Of a stretch of 64,000 nucleotides of DNA, positions 44,967-52,176 are shown one piece after another. Numbering within the stretch: position 1 is the first letter of the stretch; every line of letters begins with the position of its first letter. Under the pieces are notes generated by a model. The model saw only the letters and a list, made by a program, of their open reading frames with translations. It was not told where the DNA came from and did no database searches. The position numbers and the translations under genes were made by a program. Source of the stretch: CAYOHP01 sp964403795 [NCBI: uncultured bacterium] (GTDB taxonomy: Bacteria; Muiribacteriota; UBA6191; CAZXTJ01); assembly GCA_964403795.1 (NCBI GenBank), contig CAYOHP010000001.1, positions 1 through 64,000 of the forward strand, in the 5' to 3' direction.

Positions 44967-47003
44967 ATGAAGATGTCGCGACCTGGCCTGGTCTCGGTCC
45001 TCGTCCTCCTGGCACCCTCCGGAGTCCTGGCGCAGCTCGGGCTCGACAACGGCAGCGATCTTCCCCGACCGCCGGGCCAGGTCCGGACCGGGGCCACCGT
45101 CCGCGCCGACGACGTCCGCAGTCCGGCCTTCTGGCGACCGGCCGGCCGGGGTGGCAACGACCGCCTCCCGGTCCTCGGTCCGACCGGCCCGATCGAGATG
45201 AAGCTGGATGCCAATGATCGGCCCTGGACCGGGACCTACTGGCCTTCCGCGGATGCAGCCCTGGCCCTGCGAGGTTCCGCCTCGCAGTCCCCGCTCGAGA
45301 AATACGACACGCTCTATGCCGACCAGACAGCGTCGAGCCCGGCAGCGATGGTGAACTCTCTGTTCCGGGGACGCTCGGCCGACGGGGCCGCGACCCGTGC
45401 CGGAGCCGCCGCCTGGGAGGCGGATCCCGACAACCAGCACAACACCGCGGCGGTGGTCGGAGCGGATGGGAACGCCTCCCGCTACTACCGCAAGGTCGAC
45501 GAGCGGCTCCCGGCCGGGACGCGGGTGGAGGTCTCGGGAGGCCAGGCGACTCCGGCTCCCGTGCCGGCCAATGACCGTCGTGCGCGGATCCTTTACCAGG
45601 GGGAGGTGTTCGAGACCCAGCGCTACCTGGTCGCCAACACCGCTGGAACCCGGATCGACGCCTACTACTTCCCGTTCCGGCCCCCGGCCGGAACCAGTGC
45701 CTCGGGTGACCTGTACAACCGGTTCTGCCGGGTGCCCGCCGAAGCCGTCGAGCCGGACGCATCGCGGGCGCAGTGGTACCTGGTCACCCTGGTCCCGGGG
45801 ACCGGTGCCCAGGCATGGGTGGAGACCGAGAAGCGGATCACCGGAGTGGAGCGGCTCGCCGCCGATACCGGGAATGCCGGGAGCGGATCGGTCCAGATCA
45901 GGATCGGCGACAAGACCTACGCCATCGCCTCCGTGGAGATCCCCAACGAGACCCACAACCTCGACGGTGTGGCCTATCCCTTCGAGATGTTCTGGTACCG
46001 CCCCACCGGCCTTCCCGAGCTCCCCGGCCAGGAGGGATTCCTGGCCGACAAGTGGTCCTGCCTCACCCGGCTCCCGCCTCGGGGCCGCACGCCCGAACCC
46101 CCCGGAGGCCCTATCTGGTTCCACATGCGCTACGAGGTGGCCAACCGAGGAACGGGCGCGGCGGCATGGGACGGACACTGCAACGGCTGGTCGGCGGGTT
46201 CGGTCCTCTTCAAGGAACCGCCGGCACGTCGTAGCTACGACCTCCGGCACTCCACGCTGTTGCGTCTCCGGGCCTCCGCCGCAACCCAGGCGTACCGGGA
46301 CAACCTCGCCTACCAGGCGGTACCGGCCGGCTCCAACCGGATCGAACTCGACCGGGGCGATCTGAAGGGCCTGGCCAGCGAACTCGGCATGAGCGTCCGG
46401 GTCACCTTCGAGACCGGAGGTACCCAGGAGCAGAGCGACTTCGGAACCCGGGCGGACGAACGAGACGTGACCGCCGAGGCACCGGCCTGGAGGGACATCC
46501 ACCCCCACCACCTGCACCGCATCCTGGTCGAGTACATCTCGGAGCGGAAGCGCCCCCTGGTCGGCGACTTCAGCACCGGCGCAGCGGTATGGAACTACCC
46601 GGTCTGGGGCTACACTTGGTCCATCAAGTCCCATCATCCCCGGGGAGAGGGTAACGACCCGCGGCCCTTCTACCGGATGCAGGCAACGATTTTCCGCACC
46701 TCGTACGGGGACCGCAACGCCCTCGGTACCACTGAGGACAAGGCATCCTTCGACTTCGAACTGGTCCTCGACCCGACGACCAACCGGGTGGTCGACTCGC
46801 GGTGGACCGGGACCTCGGTCACGAACCATCCCGACTTCCTGTGGGCGCCGTACGACTTCGCGCCTCCGGTCCGCGAGGTCTCCCGTGTGAACCGCAACCC
46901 CAACCTCGACCCTGAGTTCGTCCTCTCCCGGATCCTGACCGACGAGCAGGGAGCCAGCCTGCTCCGGGACTGGGTCCCGGCCCGTCAGCGCTATTCCCGC
47001 TGA
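44967..47003 (+). CDS. Transglutaminase-elicitor-like exported protein
   Basis: A 678-residue protein from ATG 44967 (ribosome site GGAGGGG eight bases upstream). The signal peptide spans about 1-22 (LVSVLVLLAPSGVLAQ). Residues 401-408 (WDGHCNGW, Cys405) match the catalytic core of the 'transglutaminase elicitor' family, known from oomycete GP42 and found in some bacteria. The enzyme cross-links Gln and Lys. A histidine and aspartate expected for the triad occur downstream in HHLHRILVEYISERKRP and the SIKSHHPRGEGND region, but I cannot assign them. It is exported, so a surface or extracellular matrix role is likely. Confidence 0.65.
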   Translation: MKMSRPGLVSVLVLLAPSGVLAQLGLDNGSDLPRPPGQVRTGATVRADDVRSPAFWRPAGRGGNDRLPVLGPTGPIEMKLDANDRPWTGTYWPSADAALALRGSASQSPLEKYDTLYADQTASSPAAMVNSLFRGRSADGAATRAGAAAWEADPDNQHNTAAVVGADGNASRYYRKVDERLPAGTRVEVSGGQATPAPVPANDRRARILYQGEVFETQRYLVANTAGTRIDAYYFPFRPPAGTSASGDLYNRFCRVPAEAVEPDASRAQWYLVTLVPGTGAQAWVETEKRITGVERLAADTGNAGSGSVQIRIGDKTYAIASVEIPNETHNLDGVAYPFEMFWYRPTGLPELPGQEGFLADKWSCLTRLPPRGRTPEPPGGPIWFHMRYEVANRGTGAAAWDGHCNGWSAGSVLFKEPPARRSYDLRHSTLLRLRASAATQAYRDNLAYQAVPAGSNRIELDRGDLKGLASELGMSVRVTFETGGTQEQSDFGTRADERDVTAEAPAWRDIHPHHLHRILVEYISERKRPLVGDFSTGAAVWNYPVWGYTWSIKSHHPRGEGNDPRPFYRMQATIFRTSYGDRNALGTTEDKASFDFELVLDPTTNRVVDSRWTGTSVTNHPDFLWAPYDFAPPVREVSRVNRNPNLDPEFVLSRILTDEQGASLLRDWVPARQRYSR

Positions 47004-47037
47004 CCGGACCTGATCGCCGACCCCGCGAGCCCTCTCC

Positions 47038-47499
47038 TCAGTGGTCGCGGGCCTCGGAGGCCTCGGCCCCCAAGTAGCGCAGGCTCCAGCGCCAACCGCG
47101 TCCCGGAACCGACCCCACCGGGACCGCCCGCGCCAGCGCCACCCCGGTGGAGGTCGGGAGTCCCGGACCGGCAGGCCCGGCTTCGCCTTCGATCCGCACG
47201 CCGCCTCCCCCGGACAGGGGCCGCAGCAGATAGCGGTAGGGGATCCCCCCGAGCTCGCCCTCGCCCCCGGGCGAGAGCGCGGAGGCCGACGAGCCCGAGG
47301 GATCGATCGCCTTGACCTCGTGGAACCCGTGGACCAGCGCCGCGTCCAGGGCGAGCTGCAGCTCCAGGTGCCGGGCCACCCGCTCGGCGTGCTCCCGCCC
47401 CCCCTGGCCGCGCAGCAGCCCCGCCATGGCGATAGTGCCGGTCACGATCAGGACCAGCGAGACCACAACCAGCAGGCTGCCTTTCCGGTTCCGCCTCAC
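47038..47499 (-). CDS. PilX/GspK-like exported protein, minor pseudopilin operon 1
   Basis: A 153-residue protein from GTG 47499, overlapping the previous gene stop (GTGA). A short basic leader (VRRNRKG) is followed by one hydrophobic helix (LLVVVSLVLIVTGTIAMAG), as in PilX/GspK-type minor pseudopilins. The mature segment contains LQLALDAALVHGFH, closely matching KELALDAGLVHGFH of the paralogue at 54986-55456. This pairs the two operons. It is the last gene of a three-gene unit. Confidence 0.65.
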   Translation of the reverse strand: MRRNRKGSLLVVVSLVLIVTGTIAMAGLLRGQGGREHAERVARHLELQLALDAALVHGFHEVKAIDPSGSSASALSPGGEGELGGIPYRYLLRPLSGGGGVRIEGEAGPAGPGLPTSTGVALARAVPVGSVPGRGWRWSLRYLGAEASEARDH

Positions 47500-47984
47500 G
47501 GGGTCTCCCCCTCGGCGAGCCGTCGCGTCCCCCGGGCATACACGAAGGTCCGGTACCAGACCTGGCGTCGTCCCCTCGGGATCGCCAGGTCGATCTGCAC
47601 CAGGTGGGGATTCCGGTCCTTGCGCCCGATCCGCAGGTCCGCCAGTCCGGTCGCCAGGACCTTCCGACCCAGCCCGAGGGTGCGGGTCTCGACCAGCTCG
47701 CCGGCCTCGAGGGCGAGGCGCACCTCGCCTTCGTCGAGGTTGGCGAGGCGGATGCCGGAGGCCTCGCCCCCGGAGCGCGGCTCGTCGATCCTCTCGGCGT
47801 AGCGAAGCCGGGCAGCGAGCGCGGCGGTGGCCGAGAGCACCGTCTCCGCCTCGTCGGCGGCCCTCCCGGCAGCCGCCGCGCCCCCCAGGGCGGCCGAGAA
47901 CATGGCGTAGACGAGCCCCAGGACCAGCCCCGAGATCCCGGTCGCGACCAGGAGCTCGACCAGGGTGAAGCCGCCGCGGCTCAC
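47496..47984 (-). CDS. GspJ/PulJ-like minor pseudopilin, operon 1
   Basis: A 162-residue protein beginning VSRGGFTLVELLVATG, a textbook prepilin signature: cleavage by prepilin peptidase after Gly, methylatable Phe at +1 and Glu at +5. The body has a GspJ-like beta region (LATGLADLRIGRKDRNPH). GTG 47984 overlaps the stop of the upstream PilV-like gene (GTGA). Length fits GspJ/PulJ (about 160-200). It probably caps a type IV pilus or type II pseudopilus. Confidence 0.75.
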   Translation of the reverse strand: MSRGGFTLVELLVATGISGLVLGLVYAMFSAALGGAAAAGRAADEAETVLSATAALAARLRYAERIDEPRSGGEASGIRLANLDEGEVRLALEAGELVETRTLGLGRKVLATGLADLRIGRKDRNPHLVQIDLAIPRGRRQVWYRTFVYARGTRRLAEGETP

Positions 47985-48403
47985 GGCCTTCCCCCCGGTC
48001 CCGCCAGGCTGCCACGCCGGCTGATCAGGCAGGCCAGGCGCACGTACCGGGGCCGACCCTCTTCGCTCCACTCCACCACCACGCCCACCTCGTCGAGATC
48101 CTGGGCCCGACCCTGGACCTCGATCCGGTAGCTGTAGCCCCGAGGCGCCGTGAGCTCGAAACGGGGCAGGGCCAGGCTTCCCATCGCATCGGCAGTCCAA
48201 GTGTCCATCTCGGCCCGGAGGATCTCCAGGGCCTCGTGGGCGAAGAGCAGGGCGGCGGCGCGGCGCTGGCCGGAGCGGGCGCTCTTGCCCCCGAGCTGGA
48301 GCAGGGCGGTGAAGGGGAGGAGCATCGCCGAGGCGATCGCCAACGCGATCAGGACCTCGACCAGCGAGAGGGCACGACGACGGGACACCCGGACCGACCG
48401 CAC
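47981..48403 (-). CDS. PilV/GspI-like minor pseudopilin, operon 1
   Basis: A 140-residue protein starting at GTG 48403. RRRALSLVEVLIALAIASAM is a class-III prepilin N-terminus (short basic leader, Glu at +5 and a hydrophobic helix). The mature chain has the FAHEALEILRAEMDTW motif that recurs in the paralogue of operon 2 (AHEVLEKLRVESEAW). First gene of the unit. No sigma-54-like promoter was found directly upstream. Confidence 0.75.
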   Translation of the reverse strand: MRSVRVSRRRALSLVEVLIALAIASAMLLPFTALLQLGGKSARSGQRRAAALLFAHEALEILRAEMDTWTADAMGSLALPRFELTAPRGYSYRIEVQGRAQDLDEVGVVVEWSEEGRPRYVRLACLISRRGSLAGPGGRP

Positions 48404-48511
48404 GGCCGGAGTCTAGCCCGCCGGTCTCACCCCGGGTCCCTGGCCCACGGAAAGGAGTCTCATCCCGGGACTTGGGCCCGAGCTGGTCCGCACCAGAAGC
48501 CACTCCCAGCC

Positions 48512-48529
48512 TTGGCACGGGCCGTGCGT
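48512..48529 (+). promoter_or_regulatory. Sigma-54 promoter candidate before the LysM metallopeptidase
   Basis: TTGGCACGGGCCGTGCGT has a perfect -24 block (TTGGCACG) and GG-N10-GC spacing (GG 48514-48515, GC 48526-48527); the -12 block is GTGCG. The predicted start is near 48539, and ATG 48563 follows with an ACGGAGG ribosome site. Confidence 0.7.
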
Positions 48530-48562
48530 CCGGGATCCCTGGCGGAACGAACGGAGGCTCTG

Positions 48563-49867
48563 ATGGGACGGGCACAGCGGATCTCGGGTGCCGTGGCGGT
48601 GCTGGTGGGCGCGAGTCTCTCCGCCCGGATCGAGGCCGCCGAGGCCCTCGACTTCCGGATCGTGTGGGGCGGCTGGGACGTGCCGGTCGCCACCGACACC
48701 GCCGGGATGCGGATGGCCGCCTCGGTCCTCGAGCGGATCCAGGGCGCCTCCTTCCGGGAAGGGGCCATCTGGGGCGTGCTGGCCGGCCTGGCCGAGGACC
48801 CCCGGTTCGCGGCCGAGATCGACCACGCCACCCGGATGGCCAAGGGCCGCTCGGTCCGGGTCGAGCTTCGCCCCGCCGACTCGCTCGACCAGATCTATCC
48901 CGGCCAGGAGATCGAGATCCCCGAAGGTGGCCGGGTCGAGGCCGGCAGCTACCGGGTCCAGGCGGGGGACACCCTGGGCAGTCTCGCCCGGAGCTGGGGC
49001 GTCCCGATGCAGGCGGTCCGGGCCAGCAATCCGACCCAGTTCCTGGTCTGGCCCCACGAGGACCACGGGACCAGGAACCACCGCATCCTCCGGATCGGCG
49101 AGACCGAGTTCCGCCGGATCCCGCTGGCCGAGCGCAAGCGGGTCCTGGTCCATGAAGCCGCCCACGCCGGGGACGCAGCCCCGAGCTGCGATCCCGATTA
49201 CTTCTACGGCCCGGACTTCAACCACGACCCCCGGGAGGTGCTCTCCCCCTCGGCCGCCTTCGTGGAAGGCTGGGGCAACTACCAGGGCTCGCACATGGGC
49301 GGCGACCCCTTGGTCTCGCACCCGCCGGCGAGGCTGGCGATCGAGAAGGGGACCGCAGGGCGGTACGAGTACCTCCCAACGGGCACCGAGATCGCCAACG
49401 ACTTCCTCTCCAACGAGTCCTGGGTGGCCTCGATGCTCTCGGCCGTCGAGGCCCTGCCTCCGGGGCGAGCCGCCGTGGATGCCGCCTTCGTCGCCTCCGA
49501 GGCCCTTGCCTGCCGCCACATCGGGGACTTCATGGCCGCCTACGCCTCCCGCCATCCCGACCAGGTGAACAACCTGATGTGGATCGTGAAGGCCAAGACC
49601 AGGGTCTCGGGACAGTTCTCGGTCACCGACGAGCAGGCCCGCACTTTGGTCGTCGAGGGCATCCTCCCCCACTGCCAGCAGGGCAACGTCTCGCCCCGTC
49701 GCCCGCTGGACGGCCAGGTCTTCCTCCCCACCGACACCCAGTGCCGGTTCGCCCGGGACAACTTCGATCGGGGGACGAAGATCGAACTGGCCGCCGCCCA
49801 TCAGGCCGGCCGCCTGGAGGGCCCGGGGATGAGCGAGCACTTCGGGGGCGGGATGCTGGGCCAGTGA
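48563..49867 (+). CDS. Exported LysM-domain gluzincin metallopeptidase
   Basis: A 434-residue protein. A signal sequence (AVAVLVGASLSARIEA) is followed by a LysM peptidoglycan-binding domain at about 128-177 (YRVQAGDTLGSLARSWGVP). Next comes a zinc-peptidase active site: HEAAH at 197-201 and, 34 residues after its last His, FVEGWGNY with Glu235, the usual gluzincin third ligand. It probably cleaves wall-associated or extracellular protein. The C-terminal half (from about 270) is without recognised domains. A sigma-54 promoter candidate and ACGGAGG ribosome site precede it. The start ATG 48563 is preferred to upstream frames. Confidence 0.75.
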   Translation: MGRAQRISGAVAVLVGASLSARIEAAEALDFRIVWGGWDVPVATDTAGMRMAASVLERIQGASFREGAIWGVLAGLAEDPRFAAEIDHATRMAKGRSVRVELRPADSLDQIYPGQEIEIPEGGRVEAGSYRVQAGDTLGSLARSWGVPMQAVRASNPTQFLVWPHEDHGTRNHRILRIGETEFRRIPLAERKRVLVHEAAHAGDAAPSCDPDYFYGPDFNHDPREVLSPSAAFVEGWGNYQGSHMGGDPLVSHPPARLAIEKGTAGRYEYLPTGTEIANDFLSNESWVASMLSAVEALPPGRAAVDAAFVASEALACRHIGDFMAAYASRHPDQVNNLMWIVKAKTRVSGQFSVTDEQARTLVVEGILPHCQQGNVSPRRPLDGQVFLPTDTQCRFARDNFDRGTKIELAAAHQAGRLEGPGMSEHFGGGMLGQ

Positions 49868-49875
49868 CCCATCGG

Positions 49876-49893
49876 CTGGCACGGGTCCTGCGA
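49876..49893 (+). promoter_or_regulatory. Sigma-54 promoter candidate before the exported protein at 49925
   Basis: CTGGCACGGGTCCTGCGA with GG at 49878-49879 and GC at 49890-49891 (GG-N10-GC). The -24 block is perfect and the -12 block is CTGCG. It closely resembles the promoter at 48512, and the AAGGAGTCTCA stretch near the ribosome site at 49912 also occurs at 48459. Confidence 0.65.
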
Positions 49894-49924
49894 TGAGGTT
49901 CTCGACCTCGGAAGGAGTCTCACG

Positions 49925-50356
49925 ATGAGCCGGAGGAACTTCGTGCTGGGAGCCCTGGTCGGGTTGCTGACGAGGGGAGCGGCCTCGGCCACGCCGCCCC
50001 TGGCCCACGACCGGCAGCCCTCCCCCCTCGACGCGGCCCTGGTCTTCTCCCGCCTGCCCGACGCCGAGGGCCGCGCCGAGATCGAGCTCTCGCTCGAGGC
50101 GAACCAGGCGCTGGTCGAAGTGTCGGTCCGGGCCGAGGCCTTCGGCCCCGCCCGCCTCGAGGCCACGGAACCGGGAGCCCCGGATCGGCTGGAGGCCGGA
50201 GCCTCCTTCGCCTGGAGGACCCGGGTCCGGTTCCGGCCGGATGCCCAGGGCATCCCCCCGGGACTCCGGGTCGAGATCCGGGCCCGGCCCGCGGGCGGTG
50301 GAGAGGACCTCGTGCTCCTCAAGGTCCTGCCGCTGGTTCCAGCCAGGCCACGGTGA
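49925..50356 (+). CDS. Small exported hypothetical protein
   Basis: A 143-residue protein with a twin-arginine-like start (MSRRNFVLGALVGLL) and a signal peptide ending near residue 22. The mature chain has a beta-sandwich pattern (AEIELSLEANQALVEVSV, GLRVEIRARP), reminiscent of a fibronectin or pilus-type beta fold, but no family was assigned. An AAGGAGT ribosome site precedes the ATG and a sigma-54 promoter candidate lies 32 bases upstream. The downstream hydrolase gene starts 70 bases later. Confidence 0.55.
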   Translation: MSRRNFVLGALVGLLTRGAASATPPLAHDRQPSPLDAALVFSRLPDAEGRAEIELSLEANQALVEVSVRAEAFGPARLEATEPGAPDRLEAGASFAWRTRVRFRPDAQGIPPGLRVEIRARPAGGGEDLVLLKVLPLVPARPR

Positions 50357-50425
50357 GGGCCTGAGGGGAACCGAGGTGGTTGGCGACGCCGGGGCGGACT
50401 ATCTTCCCGCCGAGGAGGATCGCCG

Positions 50426-51394
50426 ATGGAGTCTGCGCCCTCGACCGGCCGTCGCCCCGGAGGATTCCTGGCCAAAGCGAGCCTGGGGAGCCTGGCGCTG
50501 GGCTACGCCATCTATTCGGTGGTGGTGGCCCTGGGCGCGGTCCTAGTGAACGTGCGGCCCTACCGGAGAACCCCCGAGACCCGCCCGGCCCAGCTCGGAC
50601 CCGGCGCCTTCCCGGTGGCCTTCCCGAGTCGTGACGGACTGGTCCTGCGAGGGGTCCTCTCACCCCCTCCCGAAGGCGCCCCGATGCTGGTGATGCTCCA
50701 CGGGATCGGGGCCAACCGGGACGAGTGGGTCGAGTGGGGAGGTCTCTTCTCCCGAGGCGGCTACGGCGTGCTGGCCTTCGACTGGCGGGCCCACGGCGAA
50801 TCCGAGGGGAACCTCACCGGGCTCGGGGCCTTCGAGCACCAGGACCTGCTCGGTGCGCTCGACTTCCTGGAGTCGCGCCCCGACACCCGGGGTCGTCCCA
50901 TCGGGATCGTGGCCCAGAGCCTGGGCGCGGCCTGCGCCTCGATGACCGCACCCCATCTGCCGGAGCGGGTGCGGACCTTCGTCCTCGACAGTCCCTTCGG
51001 GGATCTCTCCCGGATGGCCGGTCACCGGATGGCGATCCTGGGGCCCTTCGGGATCGGGCCCCGGCTGCTCCTCGATCCGCTCTCCTGGTTGGTGATCGGC
51101 CGATCGATGTCCTCGGTGTCGCCGGAACGGAACCTGGCCGCCCTGGCGCCCCGGCCCATCCTGGTGATGCACGGGGAGGAGGACCAGGTCATCCCCACCA
51201 GCGAGGGGAAGAGCCTGTACGCCGCCTACCCGGGACCCAAGCAGAGCTGGTTCGTGCCCGGCGCCCGCCACTGCGAGACCCGCGGAAAGCAGCTCCGGAA
51301 GTGGCTGGAGCGGGTCGCGGGCTTCCTTGCCGGGAACCTGGAAGGGGCTCCGCCCCCGGAGCGGATCCTGGAGGGAATCCCGGCCGCGGGATAG
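50426..51394 (+). CDS. Membrane-anchored alpha/beta hydrolase
   Basis: A 322-residue protein with one N-terminal membrane helix (ALGYAIYSVVVALGAVL). The alpha/beta-hydrolase fold is complete: nucleophile Ser165 in AQSLG, acid Asp253 in HGEEDQVIP and His282 in ARHCE, plus the LHGIGANRDEW oxyanion segment. These are the features of the BAAT/dienelactone-hydrolase-like peptidase or esterase group; the substrate is unknown. ATG 50426 has GAGGAGGA eight bases upstream. The next gene on this strand is HU, 226 bases downstream. Confidence 0.8.
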   Translation: MESAPSTGRRPGGFLAKASLGSLALGYAIYSVVVALGAVLVNVRPYRRTPETRPAQLGPGAFPVAFPSRDGLVLRGVLSPPPEGAPMLVMLHGIGANRDEWVEWGGLFSRGGYGVLAFDWRAHGESEGNLTGLGAFEHQDLLGALDFLESRPDTRGRPIGIVAQSLGAACASMTAPHLPERVRTFVLDSPFGDLSRMAGHRMAILGPFGIGPRLLLDPLSWLVIGRSMSSVSPERNLAALAPRPILVMHGEEDQVIPTSEGKSLYAAYPGPKQSWFVPGARHCETRGKQLRKWLERVAGFLAGNLEGAPPPERILEGIPAAG

Positions 51395-51620
51395 GCCGGG
51401 GCGAGCCTCAGGCGCCCGGAGACCCTGGGGTCCGGGGAGCCGCTTCCGGCCTTCCCCCGCACGATTCGGATCGTCGCATGCAGCATGCAGAGCCTCCGGG
51501 CAAGGTGGCCACCCTGGAGGTCCCCTTGAAATCTGCGTTCATGACCCTTCCCTTCGGGCGGGACGGGATGATATGAAGGTTCCGCCCGGCGACGTCCGTC
51601 GGGAGGGAACAGGGAGTGCG

Positions 51621-51893
51621 ATGAACAAAGCAGAGCTCACCGAGATGATCGCCAAGGACACCGGGCTGTCCCAGAAGGACGCCGGCAAGGCGGTCGAGAG
51701 CATCATCGACAACATCAAGAAGGCCCTCAAGAAGGGCAGCAAGGTCCAGCTGGTGGGCTTCGGCAGCTTCGAGGTCAAGAAGCGGAAGGCCCGCACCGGG
51801 GTCAACCCGCAAAACGGCGAGAAGATCAAGATCGCCGCTCGCAAGAGCCCCAAGTTCACCGCCGGCAAGGCGCTGAAGGACCTCGTCAACTGA
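51621..51893 (+). CDS. hup: DNA-binding protein HU
   Basis: A 90-residue histone-like protein. It has the HU fold: MNKAELTEMIAKDTGLSQKD, then VGFGSFEVKKRKARTGVNPQ, the conserved beta-arm segment with Pro at its tip, and ARKSPKFTAGKALKDLVN. HU bends DNA and helps DnaA at origins. ATG 51621 is supported by GGGAGTG upstream and the family length (90-95). A strong hairpin 60 bases after the stop probably ends the transcript. The DnaA-box cluster of this window lies about 6.8 kb upstream. Confidence 0.95.
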   Translation: MNKAELTEMIAKDTGLSQKDAGKAVESIIDNIKKALKKGSKVQLVGFGSFEVKKRKARTGVNPQNGEKIKIAARKSPKFTAGKALKDLVN

Positions 51894-51953
51894 CACTCCC
51901 GTGAGGGGGCGTCGTCCCGGGATCCGTCTCGACGGCTCCGGGAACGACGGCGA

Positions 51954-51992
51954 AGAAGGAGCCTGTGGAGCCTCGTGCTCCGGGCTCCTTCT
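51954..51992 (+). terminator. Hairpin terminator after HU
   Basis: AGAAGGAGCC pairs with GGCTCCTTCT (ten base pairs), and inside the loop a second stem GGAGC/GCTCC forms with a CTCGT tip. No T-run follows, so it may be rho-assisted. It lies 61 bases after the HU stop. Confidence 0.5.
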
Positions 51993-52176
51993 CGCGTCCG
52001 GCGGTCGGGACGGGAGGCCGAGTGTGAGCTTCCTTGTCGACCGGCGACGCCGGGGCCTGAGCCGGCCCGTGGTCCGGTAAAATGCCGCGCGCTAGGGTCG
52101 TGGTTTGGGGGAGCGGAAGGAAGGATCCTCCGCAGAACGCCGGGCAGAGCCGAGACGGCCGACTTGGAAGGACGTC

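Noticed and set aside
50381-50398. TTGGCGACGCCGGGGCGG upstream of the hydrolase gene as a sigma-54 promoter
   Set aside because: Spacing GG-N10-GC fits, but the -12 block lacks TT and most of the -24 tail differs.
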